Made by a program: the position numbers and the translations under genes. 64,000 nt of DNA from Piscicola geometra (Eukaryota; Annelida; Clitellata; Hirudinida; Piscicolidae): contig OX030956.1 in the NCBI GenBank assembly GCA_943735955.1, forward strand, positions 11,278,944 to 11,342,943. Direction: 5' to 3'. This document shows, piece by piece, positions 25,901 to 59,175 of the stretch. Each line of letters opens with the position of its first letter. Position 1 is the stretch's first letter. The notes under the pieces were generated by a model, which did no database searches, was not told the DNA's origin, and saw nothing but the letters and a program-made list of their open reading frames with translations.

Positions 25901-26665
25901 ACCTTTTGTATGAGTTTATTTTTGTAAGATTATTTTCTACACCTGCTTAAACGATTAAATATTCAACTTGCTCATTAGTGTTCATTTCAATGGGTCATCA
26001 ATATGCATAAAATTGATTTTTATTATGTTTCAAAACATCGATTCCAACGATCGCACGCAGGCCTCACATTGGTTCTGTGCACTGCACCCTCTCTGTAATT
26101 CTGGGTTCAATTTTAGGCCAACCTTCCAAACCACGTTCCAATATTTGGATTTCTTCACTCAATCAGTAGAGTTTTATGACTAACAACCGGGCACAGCTTT
26201 GATTTCGAAACTTTTTTTAATAAGAAAATGCTCAAATTTTACAAGACAATGAATTTGAGATGTATTTGACTTCAAAAAATGCCATTGTACACCTGTGTCG
26301 GCATTAGAGAAACGTTTAATTGACATATGAATATTCAACACTTCTCAACAATAATGAACGCGTGTCCTGTTTTAATCTTAATTATAGTTTATAATTTTAA
26401 AAATTAAACTTTCTTTAATATTTAAAAGCCGCTGTATGTGATTTTGAATAGGCTTTTGAAGTTTATCTAGCAAGTTCTACAGGTATGCTTAAAGCGGGTA
26501 AAGTACAAGAAACTTCCTGATAAGTGAATCTCATGCATGTGACCATGTAGCAAGATGCAGCATGAACAATAAGGATACTTGTTGTAAAGTATCATTATAA
26601 GTATTATAGTATTAATAGTAGTACTAATAGTAGTAGTAGTATTAGTAGTAGTAGTGGTAGTAGTT

Positions 26666-26717
<52 letters not shown>

Positions 26718-26834
26718 AAGTAGTAGTAGTTGTAGTAGTTTTAGTAGTAGTAGTAGTAATAGTAGTAGTAGTTGTAGTAGTTTTAGTAGTAGTAGTAGTA
26801 ATAGTAGTAGTAGTGGTAGTAGTGGTAGTAGTTT

Positions 26835-26866
<32 letters not shown>

Positions 26867-27369
26867 GTAGTGGTAGTAGTAGTAGTAGTAGTAATAGTAG
26901 TAAAATATAATAATTATATCAGCAAGAAGATCATTTTGAAAATTCAACGAAGCACTGACCGGTGTTTGTGGAAGGCGAGGAGGATGGCGAAGACGAAGAC
27001 GAGGAAGGCGACGGTGGACTCTGACGCCTTGAAGGCCCACTCCTTGTAGGCGATGTGGTCGAGCATGAGGTCTGGCAGGGGCGGATGGCTGTCCCTGCTG
27101 GGCGTCCTGTCGTGCACTACAACGACGATGAAGCAGTTCAGAAGGCTGAAGAAAGAGCTGTAGAAAAAGGCGAGCAAAAGACGGGGTAGTTCTGATGGGC
27201 TTTTGGAACGGGATGATGATGATGATGAAGAGGAGGAAGAGGATAACGATGATGATGATGACAATCTGTTGTTGTAGGAGAACAATGGCGGGAAGTCTCT
27301 TTGTAGAGAGGAAGTGTCGACAGGCACCTCATAGGTTTGATGCGCCTCGTCATCATCCAGTTGGGCCAT
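19935..27369 (-). CDS. SGMS: Sphingomyelin synthase-family ceramide phosphotransferase, 4 exons
   Basis: Exons in transcription order: 27369-26960, 24563-24446, 24120-23970, 20905-19935; joins keep phase, 549 aa. The family transfers phosphocholine (or phosphoethanolamine) from a phospholipid to ceramide in the Golgi or plasma membrane. Visible features: PPLPDLMLDH in the first luminal loop after TM1; AFHKHR; the D3 motif CGDFMFSGH (205-213) and D4 motif GHAHYTVDV (251-259), carrying the LPP-type catalytic triad H213, H254 and D258. TM segments precede, separate and follow these. The start is the ATG of MAQLDDDEAHQ; the open frame extends upstream, so a longer N-terminus is possible. Residues about 275-549 form an Asn/His/Cys-rich tail unlike family members. 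Which paralogue it is (SMS1/2 or SMSr) is not settled; no SAM domain is seen. Codon positions at exon joins (Y227, R137) support the splicing. Confidence 0.88.
20903..23829. repeat. 23-bp minisatellite, about 127 tandem copies, in the last SGMS intron
   Basis: The plus-strand unit starts GTGTCTGAGGGGATGGGAGA and ends GGG; variants replace GGGAGAGGG with GAGAGAGGG, GGGAAAGGG or GAGAGAGAA. On the transcribed (minus) sense each unit reads CCCATCCCCTCAG|ACACCCC, i.e. a pyrimidine tract plus CAG. The copy nearest the exon is the functional acceptor of the last exon (20905), and that exon's first bases ACACCCCTTT are themselves repeat-derived. There are no unique spacers, so it is not CRISPR-like. 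Confidence 0.95.
24322..24434. repeat. 21-bp tandem repeat rich in palindromic ATGCAT
   Basis: About five copies of TTAATTATGCATTATGCATC with a final base alternation (CTA/CTT). It lies just downstream, in the transcription sense, of SGMS exon 2 (24446 end), in the short intron between exons 2 and 3. Confidence 0.85.
24564..26959. other. SGMS intron 1, with (GTA)n tract at 26605-26905
   Basis: A 2.4-kb intron with a TGGATGGTTGCTGGG-type repeat near 24640-24800. About 300 bp of GTA triplets (CTA on the transcribed sense) lies close to the donor. Small open frames inside (25416-25697, 25968-26183) show no recognisable domain and I do not call them genes. Confidence 0.6.
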
Positions 27370-29115
27370 CGTGGGGGGGAGGTAGTCTGTCTGGAGGCTG
27401 TGCGACCTTTGGAGGATTTTAAATCTTCTGATCAGATCGGTGAATTGTCTGATGCTGCATATACACTTGAGCCTTCTCAAAACCCACATCACAAGTTCAC
27501 ATTCCTCAAAGTGTTTGTCCTGTTTATATATCAGGCCTTCGAGCGCACGCACTAAAGCTTGTGTGTGCAATGCATAGACATGCAAGCGATTGTATAGGCT
27601 GCCTTCAATATTTGATATGGCCATAACGAAGCACCGAAACGCTTCAATGTTTACAAAAAATGAACTTTGCCGATAGATTAGTCCATTGGATTTCAGTGCA
27701 ACATGAAACTTTAAGAGATGCACTTCACCGGGGTAGGTGTTGTGGACGACGATCGATTTTCGAGTGGGACTTAATCATTGCTAGGCAATTCATGTGCAAA
27801 TATGTGGTTAAAACCGCATTGGTCTTCTCAAACAGGTTTAGTGTAAAATCACGTGTTGGTAATGACTGGCCGATTTCACGTCACCTTTGCCGCATGATTA
27901 TCTTCTGTGACGATGACTAATCATTTCTCAAGATTTTGTGATTTATTAAAAATATTTGAAATATCTAGCTGAAATTATATATGTTTGAACACGCTTTAAC
28001 AAACAAATCAATAACCAACAAAGGAAGCTTCACATGGCAAGGGTCGCTCTGAAATAAAGGTGTTTTGTATTTCTTTTTTATAGTTTGGTTTAGTTTAAGG
28101 TGTTTAAGCCACCACATGTCTTATGACCTCTATAGTGGTTTTTAATATGATATTTATTTACTTTATCTAAATTAATTATTCTATTTTTATTATTGTGTTA
28201 TAATCACATTTATAGTGATACATCATTATCTCATTTATTTTAATGTCTCGCTTCTTATCTGTTACGACTTTATTAGGGCCTAATAATTAGGTCCATTATC
28301 CAAAACTGAGATGAATCGGTTGTAAAGGAAATGTTTACATATGTTGGCAATGTTGCTTTGATAGTTTCAGTGTATGGCCTCTTCTATTGACTGTTGACTG
28401 CAAATATCCCAGCCGTTGTTATGCTGTCGTGTGTATTACTCAATCTTTCGAACGTTTCTACCATGGCACCTCGTAGTCTGCAAAGCTTTAGGCCTGGTAA
28501 ACTAACTAACTTTCACAATACAATACTTTTCTTAGTTTCAAAGATTTTTTTACAAGTTTTCTATACAATCAATAATTCTTCTCAATGGAAAAACATAGAA
28601 TAGTATTTAAAAAATTTGTTTGGGTACTATTCACGTATTTAAAAATCCGTAATTTTTCACTCGGGCATTGTGAAGTAAGGAAGTAAATGATTATCAATAC
28701 GTAACTTTAGCAAGAAAATCCCCGGAAATGCATGGTCCCATAAATAACAATCTTAAAGTAGTACTTTAGATATAATATAGTATTTTAGATATAATATCTA
28801 CAAACAACTGGTTGTATCATAGGATATCTATGAGTACTTCTCATACTTAATTTTGCATTTTACAACACCATAAATTCAATTGTCATTAAACTTTATTCAG
28901 GTTACAATTTCTTTATGTAAACATGTATTTATCAAACAATTTTCGACTTTCAAAGCCAAACTGATAACTCATTGTTTTAACTTAGCTTATCACTCATAAT
29001 AATTACTCTGCTTTCTTTTAATGACATTACTATTATAATTATTTTTATTCCTTTATTGCATTACGACGTAGTGAGAGCGTTTCACTTGCATGCCCGTGCG
29101 TATACAATAACGTCC

Positions 29116-29147
<32 letters not shown>

Positions 29148-29298
29148 ATTATTCTTGATTTTAATTTAGTAATTGAGCGCTTCAAGCATGAATTCAATTG
29201 CCATAGTAACGTTTATTAGCCCACTATTGATCCTTCGCTTTCAAAAACGAAGATTCTTGCCACGACATTTTTGTTTCACCTCTCGCAAAACGTTTACA
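27370..29298. other. Divergent intergenic region between SGMS and SPAG8
   Basis: About 1.9 kb that should hold both promoters and unseen 5' exons. It contains AT-rich sequence, a TTA-triplet run at 29118-29145 and short open frames without recognisable similarity. A 5' extension of either gene could lie here. Confidence 0.5.
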
Positions 29299-31715
29299 AT
29301 GCCGAAGCTTTTTCTAGGAGTTCATGAGATTTCCCTCGCAAATTCCAACGCCAAATGCCTTCTGGATAACTGGGTTGAAGAGGTTGCCTCACTAGAAATT
29401 ACGATGAAAATTACGTAAAATAAAGATCCATTTCATAGAATTTTATATAATGAAAATGATTACATTTGAATTGATAATTTTAAATGTATTGAATACTAAA
29501 TACTACCATACATTCGACTCAAAATTAAAAAAAGAATAAAACAATGTTTAAATGAATATCTTAAAAGTAGCCATTTATAGATTAGAAGACCTGCAAAAGG
29601 CTTAAATCCCTAAATTAAACTTTGATACAATTTTTCTCAAAAAGAGAGCGGTAGAGAAGTTGGATGAGGACAAGAAAGGCTCGGGGCAGGCATACATCAA
29701 GAAGAGGGCGGTAGAGGCGCACAAAGGTTCCTTTCACAGCTGTTTTGAATTATTTGTTCTTGAAAGCAATCAAAACATTAAAAAGACATTATAACGTCTG
29801 TAAAAACCATTGAACCCATTTTTAAGTGATCGTTATTACTAAGAACCGCTTGAAACCGCTTGAAAACCACAGGGATTCTGGCTTCGGCTTGCGACCCTTC
29901 CCTGGACGACCTGACAGCCTCTCTTGACGCCTACAGACCTCCAGAAAGCTACATCAAACCAGCCATAAGTTATTCCACAATCTTCTGCTTTTTTCTCTCA
30001 ATTCCATTGTCACTGAAGCCTGTTTATTGTCATCGTCTGAGACACATTGTTTAGGTATTTAGGTCTCAAATTGTTAGACTGCTTCTATAGTTAAATAAGG
30101 ATTCTGTTCGTATATCAAAATCTTGAGTGTCCCCCTTAGTTACGGTAATATTTTATTTTGACCACCAGAGTGTTTTTTTTATTTAAAATTTTAGCTTCAA
30201 AAAAACGGTCACAAGATGTTATAAATTAATTTGTTTAAGGCGGATATTTATTATATAAAATAGAAATATATATTTTAAAGTATTACAACTATTCAAATGA
30301 CTTGTGACAGAGACGAAAGCAGCAGCTCTAGAAAAGGTTTTCCGAGAACAGGCGATGTGTGTCATGGCTTGAATTAATGTCTTGCATTGCATTGCATTGC
30401 AGTGAAGATATTTAGTTTGATATTGTTTTTTGTTGAATTTTATTGTATCGTATCGTATTGTATTGTATTTCATTGTATTGTATTGTATCGAAATGTGTAG
30501 TAGACTTAATGAGGCGCTTTAATTTTAAGACATTAATCGCCTCTATCAAAGCCTGTGAATGCCATGCACCATTTCTATTCCTCATCCATTCACTCCTCTC
30601 TTAATATGTTTAATTTCATTGCAAGAAAAGAGATGCGAGAGAAGGAAGAAACGGAGAGGTGGAAGGTGGAGAAAGAGTTGGCTGAGATGAGGCAGGGAAA
30701 CATCGTCATCAGGAACAAGGACGTCTGCCCTGTTGCTGAGACGTTTGTGAGAGGGATGGAAGGATGAGTGGATAGAGGAATTGGGAGATTGATGAAGGAG
30801 TGGATGGATGTTCGAATGATGAAGGGATTGATGTTTAAACGATGGGATTCGTGAATTAATCAACGAAGATACTTATCTGATATGGGCAATACACTCTCAT
30901 AGCACACGCTGCACATTATAGGCGATACAGGAAGAATAATAATGACGAGCATTATTATAGTGGCGTATAACCCGAACGGGCTTCCAGGCCACTTAGGCTG
31001 CATATTTTCATTTGCGCCTTTGGGTTACTAGGACATTGGTTGAACTTGAACCTAGGACCTTTCATTGTTGGTCAAGCCGAAAGTCGTTGCCGACTCAGCT
31101 ACCCGTTCACCCAAAGACGAGATGTGGTTATTGATTGAGATTGATCACGGGCACAGATGCCGGAGTACGTGAAGGAGCAGCCTGTCACGTTCTGGTCGAA
31201 GCATGCCAAGAATCCCCTGGTGAGGAGACATAGTAGTAGTACGCTGGTGGTGGTGGTAGTGATGATGCGTGCCTTGATCATTTCAATTGATATGCGGAAG
31301 CATCTGGTGCATCTCGACTTTGTCACTTCCTTCTTCCATCTTCAACTCCATCCACCTTGACACCTCTTCTATTCACCCCTATCCATTATTTCTCTTTTTC
31401 TATCCACCCAATCTACCATTTAATCTCCCCTTCCACCCTGTCACCTTCACCACCCACCCATCCACCCTGTCACCTTCACCACCCACCCTGTCACCTTCAC
31501 CACCCACCCTGTCACCACCCACCCACCCTGTCACCCACCCACCCATCCTGTCACCCACCCTGTCACCTTCACCACCCACCCTGTCACCACCCACCCACCC
31601 ACTCCAGGGAGTCACCAAAGCAGGCGAAATTTCTTTCCGACGAGACGCCTCTTTCTCCACACCCATCCACTCCTCCTTCCTCACTTCCGCCCACTCCCAC
31701 TCCGTCTACATGTGA
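29299..31715 (+). CDS. SPAG8: SPAG8 homologue (ciliary doublet microtubule inner protein), 6 exons seen
   Basis: Exons 29299-29382, 29645-29726, 29873-29968, 30631-30746, 31157-31219, 31608-31715; phases join, about 182 aa from the chosen ATG. Sperm-associated antigen 8 is a protein of sperm and motile cilia associated with axonemal microtubules. The matches I recognise are CLLDNWVEERAV in exons 1-2, and EQPVTFW, then GV, then FRRDASFSTP in exons 5-6, which parallel NWVEERA, EQPETFW, PGV and FRKNCSFSTP of the vertebrate protein. Exon 4 is a charged helix (EKEETERWKVEKELAEM). The start is uncertain: the frame is open upstream to ATG 29188, and a pyrimidine-rich TTTTTCTAG before 29318 could be an acceptor from an earlier exon. 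The exon 4 boundaries are the weakest. Confidence 0.7.
30944..31110 (-). mobile_element. tRNA-derived SINE, copy 2, in a SPAG8 intron
   Basis: The reverse complement aligns to 1-172 over its full length with only scattered mismatches. It has A-box TAGCTGAGTCGG, B-box GGTTCAAGTTC and the same body and tail. It lies antisense between SPAG8 exons 4 and 5. The tail merges with ATTATTATTCTTCC. Confidence 0.85.
31440..31607. repeat. CACCCACCCTGTCACCTTC-type repeat at the SPAG8 last acceptor
   Basis: Tandem pyrimidine-rich units of about 21 bp, with shortened forms, lead into CACTCCAG|GGA. They form an extended polypyrimidine tract. Confidence 0.8.
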
Positions 31716-31734
31716 ATCCATGCTGCAGGCTTGA

Positions 31735-31990
31735 TAGGGGACGAAGGAGGGTAAATGAGGAATAGAGGATGGGTAGATGGGGGTTGATGGATGATCGATA
31801 GTGGATGAGGGATGATGGATGATGGATAAGGGATGGAGAATGATGGATGATGGATAAGGGATGGGGGATGATGGATAGTGGATGAGGGATGGGGAATGAT
31901 GGATAATGGATAGGGGATGAGGGATGAGAGATGAGGAATAGTGGACGAAAGATGGTGGATGATGGATTGGAAATGAAGGATGGGGGATGA
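31735..31990. repeat. GATGG/GGATGA-type degenerate repeat, intergenic
   Basis: Purine-rich GATGGATGATGGATAAGGG units follow the SPAG8 stop. They probably lie in its 3' untranslated region, since AATAAA occurs at 32238-32243. Confidence 0.7.
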
Positions 31991-32118
31991 GGAAGAATCG
32001 AAACGTACTTTACTTTCCGTGGAAGGTTTGGCTTCGAGCACTCAGTAAAGTTAAGTTTTAATTTTTGTTTCCAGTTTTAACTTTTTCAACGTTACTTAAG
32101 AACCAGTTTAAAGCTTCG

Positions 32119-32124
32119 TTTATT
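32119..32124 (-). terminator. Candidate polyadenylation signal of the nicotinic receptor gene
   Basis: TTTATT on the plus strand reads AATAAA on the minus strand, about 550 bp beyond the receptor stop codon. The SPAG8 signal (32238-32243, plus) would make the two 3' ends overlap slightly. Motif evidence only. Confidence 0.35.
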
Positions 32125-32677
32125 CGGTGATCATTTTTAAAAAAGACATTTTGCAGGCGTTAAGTGATTCAACATTAAATGTTCTATAAATTGTATCAAA
32201 TTAAGCTCTCAAATTGTGAAAAGCTTGTTTACTGTGCAATAAAGCATTGGAATTACATACACACACACACACATGTATCTCTTGCTACAAAGGCTTACAA
32301 AAAGATAACTCGTGATGAATGAGATTTTCGTGAGACAAAATTGAAGTTTGTGCGTTCATGCGAATTGATATGGAGATGCTCCAACAATGTGCTAACACTA
32401 AAATGTTATCTTGTTCCACTGGGCCTGAAAGAGTAGTTTTATGATTCTCAAAAATGACTACCAGTTGTTCCGCCAGTCATTCTGACTAAACTATTGTCAT
32501 CATCACCATCATCATCATCGTCATCATCAAATAAACGCAGCTGTGAGGTCAAAAGGCTTCTTCAGTGGCACAACGAAGTTATAAATGGCCACTCATTTCA
32601 CCGAAGCACTGCACCTACAACCAATACTACTACCACCACCACTACTACTATTAATACCCCTACCACCACTACTATTA

Positions 32678-45223
<12,546 letters not shown>

Positions 45224-46262
45224 TTCAGTTTCATATATCAAAATGTCTTTTTTTCCAGATTTAGATGAATTAATCCTTCTTTATGAGCAATTTATCATTT
45301 TCGTGAAGTTTCAGTTCCCAATAAATAATTTATGGCTCTAGTTTCGAATGAATTAATCAAAGACCTTGTGTTTGGAATATATTCCAAAAACCGTCAAATA
45401 GATTCAGTCAAGAAAAACATTTTTGAATATTTTAAACTTGTTTTTTTTATTATTTTAATTTAAATGTATAAAAATAGGAATGACAGCTACTCAAAAGGGT
45501 ACATCAACATGTCTTCGCTGCCTTGTTTGCTTCGTCTTGCTTTGAATACTTGAGTCACAACTAAGAACATTTACCAAACTTTTCCAATATAACTTTTACA
45601 AAAATACTTTTTATTCAGACTACATCAACCTTTAATTTCAACCGCTCCAAAGTGAGCTCTTTCCATACATGCAAGCTTCCACAACAACAACTTCCTCATC
45701 CACCTCCTCCACATTTATAGCCTTCATGGAGGCTCATGTCCATCTTGCGTGTGCAGACTGGAAGCTGGACGCATCACGCGATGGAGAGATGAACAGGATT
45801 ATCCGTTTGAATGCTTTGAGTTGTTTGCACAGTTCTATTTGCGACTTTAATTCAACTTTTTCTGATTTTAATTTAAAATATAAATTAGGTGAAGGCAAAA
45901 AAGTTAATTGTGAAGTATTTAGTAGTTTGTTTAATTTTATTTTTAACTATTTTATTTTAATGACGTAGGAAAATAAAACTTCAAAATGAAAATAATTTGA
46001 AGGCATTAGAAATTTAATTTAAATATCCCGAATTTTGCACAATAATTCTCTTCCAATGCATTAGCATCTTCGTGAGACAATACTTACATACAATACTTAG
46101 TCAGAGTACTACCCACCTAAGTACGAAGTTATACAGGGACACAATATTAATCACCTTTTACTTTGTTTAACTCCTATTTAATAAGGTGAAATTGATTTTT
46201 CCATTATTTTTTTGAACTTCCATTTATATGTGATCTTCATTATCTTCAAGGATCGCTTCGGA
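45224..46262. other. Divergent spacer upstream of the nicotinic receptor and the orphan frame
   Basis: About 1 kb. A plus-strand open frame from ATG 45669 to 45968 (VHLACADWKLDASRDGEMNR in its middle) could be an upstream exon of the following gene, but no phase-compatible splice to it was found, so it is not called. Confidence 0.4.
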
Positions 46263-48275
46263 ATGCAGGAATCGAAAAGCTTTGAACTGACGAATCTTGA
46301 TGGGTTGTGTAATGATGGAGGGAGGCTTGAAGACAGTGGGATGGAGAAGGAAGTAGAAGGGGTAGACAAAGAAGTAGATGGAAGGATGGTTGGAGTGGAT
46401 GAAGTGGAAAAGGTGGTAGATGGAGTAGATGGGGTGGTGGAAAGAGTGTATGCCAGACTGAAAAAGTCTGAACGGCTCGACTTGATGGATGCTTTGGTGG
46501 GAGAAAGTCACGAGTTGAAGGAGAAGATCGACAAGAGGAACACCAAAGTGGTTCGGATGCTGCCCTTGGTGGACAGGAGCATCTCAGAGGCCCTGCCACT
46601 AATTCTCGGCACAAGCGGAAACAAAACTAAAGACTTATCGACTAAAGCTTCCAACGGACTGCCGAAGAAGTCTGTCTTCTTCGATGAGATGAAGAACTTG
46701 TTGGCGGAAACACAAGGCATGCTCGCAGAATCCATCCGCCAGAGTTCCACCCCCTTCCAGGCTTCCATGGAGAGCAACAAGTTGATCCAGTTGAAGGAGA
46801 TCATCTCAAAGGCCAAGGTCGTCCTCATTTATCGCTTCTTCTCGTTCATTTTCAAGAGCGATGAGGCTTCAAGCAGGCAAGACGACCCGTCCAAGGAAGA
46901 AAACGATGTGGTTTCAGATGCTGAAACTGGGCTGGATGAAGAGGCTTCCCTCGATCCAGCCCCCTCAGACCTCAATGTGGAAGTTTATGAAATGGAAAAA
47001 ACGGTAACAGAAGTTAAGGAAAACAATAAGACATATTCAAAGACAGACAAGAAGGCAAATGGACAAAGGACAAGTTTGAGACAGACAGCCAGACGGGTGT
47101 GGCGAGGCCTCTTGCGCTCTGACTACTTCCTCGACAAGGGCTTCATCTCTCGAAACTGCCACTGGAACTCCGCACAGTCTGAAGTTTTCAAAATGGCCAA
47201 GCTGCAAACGAACAAGAAGCCGCTGGAGAGGAAGATGATGAAGCTGGTCACGAAGGCAGCATGCCCGCACAACAACATGATCCGCATCTTCTCAGGCTCG
47301 CAGAGAAGCGGCACTGAAGCAGCGAACGAGACAGGCCAAGGCTCGCTATCTCCCGATGCCTCTGCAGACCAGTCCACCCTCTTGCCCGTCAGGTCGCACT
47401 ACTCTCCACTCTGGTTCACCTCGATGAACCGTCTGGCGCTCATCGGGGTCGCCAGCCAACGGCCCATCAACCACGCCTTCAACCAGTCCCTGCAGACCTT
47501 CCGACACAGCGCCTTCTCGAAGCCCTCCACTCGCTTCAGACTCAAACACAACCAGTCGAAAAGCAACAAAAAGTGCTTGATTCCGAAAGGCCAAACCCCT
47601 TCGGAAGACGCTGAAGCGAAGGTGACTGCAGACCCCACCGACAAGATCGACACTCTTCACTTCTTCGGCACTGACACCTCCACCGGGACTGAGAGAACGG
47701 AAACAGATGAGGAACGCTGGAGACTGCTGCAGACGTTGTGTTCCCTCCCATGCAGGTTCGCCATCGTCTCGAGGGAACCACTGCCTGACCACCACAGCCA
47801 CAAGAAAGCTTTCCTGCATGACTCCAAGTGGCTCATTGTGCTTGCTGAGTCAGGGTTGCAGCATGTCTTGAGCAGCAAGGAGACGAAGGCAGCAGCTCCG
47901 GAGACGGTCGCCAAGAAGTCTTCTTTAACCGAAGATCAGTCGAGTTTCTGCACCACAAGCATTGACTCCTTGTTCAACTCGGAGCTGGAAGTCTCCAAGC
48001 TGAACAAGTTGCCTTCGAAAAAGCCTTCGAAAGCAGAGAAGAAAAAGAAGAGAGAGGCAAGATGCAACAACGAACAAGAAAGCAAGATGATGAGCAAGTA
48101 CCGATTTGTGGAGGTGGAAGTGAAAGACCTGCACGGAAACAACGTCTCAATGACGTCCGAGGAACAGCGCTTGGAAAGCAGCATTTCCACCTGCCAACCC
48201 CCTCCAGCCGCCTACAGAATCTCTAAGATGTCCTCTTCCAAGCAGAGAAAGAGACATCAAATCAAAAACATCTAA
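46263..48275 (+). CDS. Unrecognised uninterrupted 670-aa protein
   Basis: I do not recognise this protein. ATG 46263 (MQESKSFELTNLDG) is the first ATG of a long open frame that is open upstream to 46212, preceded by TCTTCAAG, so it may be a terminal exon of a split gene. Base composition and codon use are like the exons around it, not like the repeats. Visible features: an acidic Val/Glu/Asp-rich stretch at about 25-60; a charged, probably helical region at about 60-190 (LMDALVGESHELKEKIDKRN, LLAETQGMLAESIRQ); a basic block QTARRVWRGLLRSDYF at about 290; Ser/Thr/Lys-rich remainder; a Lys-rich segment KKPSKAEKKKKREARCN at about 590; and a basic C-terminus ending QIKNI. No signal peptide or clear transmembrane segment; a short hydrophobic patch VVLIYRFFSFIF lies at about 190-201. 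Confidence 0.6.
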   Translation: MQESKSFELTNLDGLCNDGGRLEDSGMEKEVEGVDKEVDGRMVGVDEVEKVVDGVDGVVERVYARLKKSERLDLMDALVGESHELKEKIDKRNTKVVRMLPLVDRSISEALPLILGTSGNKTKDLSTKASNGLPKKSVFFDEMKNLLAETQGMLAESIRQSSTPFQASMESNKLIQLKEIISKAKVVLIYRFFSFIFKSDEASSRQDDPSKEENDVVSDAETGLDEEASLDPAPSDLNVEVYEMEKTVTEVKENNKTYSKTDKKANGQRTSLRQTARRVWRGLLRSDYFLDKGFISRNCHWNSAQSEVFKMAKLQTNKKPLERKMMKLVTKAACPHNNMIRIFSGSQRSGTEAANETGQGSLSPDASADQSTLLPVRSHYSPLWFTSMNRLALIGVASQRPINHAFNQSLQTFRHSAFSKPSTRFRLKHNQSKSNKKCLIPKGQTPSEDAEAKVTADPTDKIDTLHFFGTDTSTGTERTETDEERWRLLQTLCSLPCRFAIVSREPLPDHHSHKKAFLHDSKWLIVLAESGLQHVLSSKETKAAAPETVAKKSSLTEDQSSFCTTSIDSLFNSELEVSKLNKLPSKKPSKAEKKKKREARCNNEQESKMMSKYRFVEVEVKDLHGNNVSMTSEEQRLESSISTCQPPPAAYRISKMSSSKQRKRHQIKNI

Positions 48276-49188
48276 TCGCTTCGAAACATCAACTTTAAAT
48301 ATGTTTTTAAACTTTCAACGAACTACCACAAATCCTTTCAGATCAACTTGAAATCATTTTATTTACACAATGCAGATTCTTTTAACAACTTCTTCTTTAT
48401 TATAATCAATTGTGTTGTTTATAAATACTTTAATGATTATAAATAGAAATACATGACAGTAACAGAAATAATTTGATTACGAATACGATGCATTCTGGAG
48501 AATGCATTAATTGCTTCTGCATTCTCCGAAATCCATCGTATTCTTTTACTTTTTCAGTTGAAAATGTTGATAATCTATAGAGTAAATTAAGACAAAATAA
48601 AAACTTGGATAAGTTAAATAAGATAATTTTTAGTAGCATGTAAATATTTATATTTGTATATAGGAGCTGCAGCATGGAGGCGTGCTATCTATTCTTTTTC
48701 TGATGCATCAAATTGAAATGTGGAAAGACATGAATGATATGCAAATGATGGACTTATAAAGATCGAACTCGACACTATAAAATACTTCAAAGTATTTCTT
48801 ATTTTAAATTCACTGTTTTTTTCTCGTTTAATAATAAATCTTTAAAAGATGTAATAATATCTTATTTGAACTATACACTTTTCTAATATAGATTTAATGT
48901 TAACTTGGGTCAATCACTTGATATTTTTTTACATTTTTTATTTCATCCAGACATATAAATATTCTTTACTATATATATCCATATATTCATCCAGGTAAGT
49001 TATCTTATCTACCAGCTATCCGTAGTTTTTGGATTATTTTAGATTTGATTTTTGAATTAAAAGTAATCTGGAGGGGTTTTCATTTCTATTTAATTAAATG
49101 ACGGGCAGCAAATTTTTTTGTTAAAAAAATTATAAATATCTAGTTTTAAAGTTGTTGCAACACAAAAGAAAGTATTTACAAAGAGAAA
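48276..49188. other. AT-rich spacer upstream of the formin gene
   Basis: About 0.9 kb, AT-rich. AATAAA near 48596 may end the orphan transcript. It presumably contains the formin promoter; no motif stands out. Confidence 0.45.

Positions 49189-59175
<9,987 letters not shown>

Noticed and set aside
27660..27920. Plus-strand frame in the SGMS–SPAG8 spacer
   Set aside because: No family resemblance; AT-rich with random-looking composition.
28394..28603. Frame starting MTANIPAVV as a SPAG8 5' exon
   Set aside because: No donor in the needed phase and no similarity to SPAG8 N-termini that I can recall.
45669..45968. Possible exon upstream of the orphan gene
   Set aside because: The middle looks coding-like, but no GT–AG join in phase with 46263 was found.
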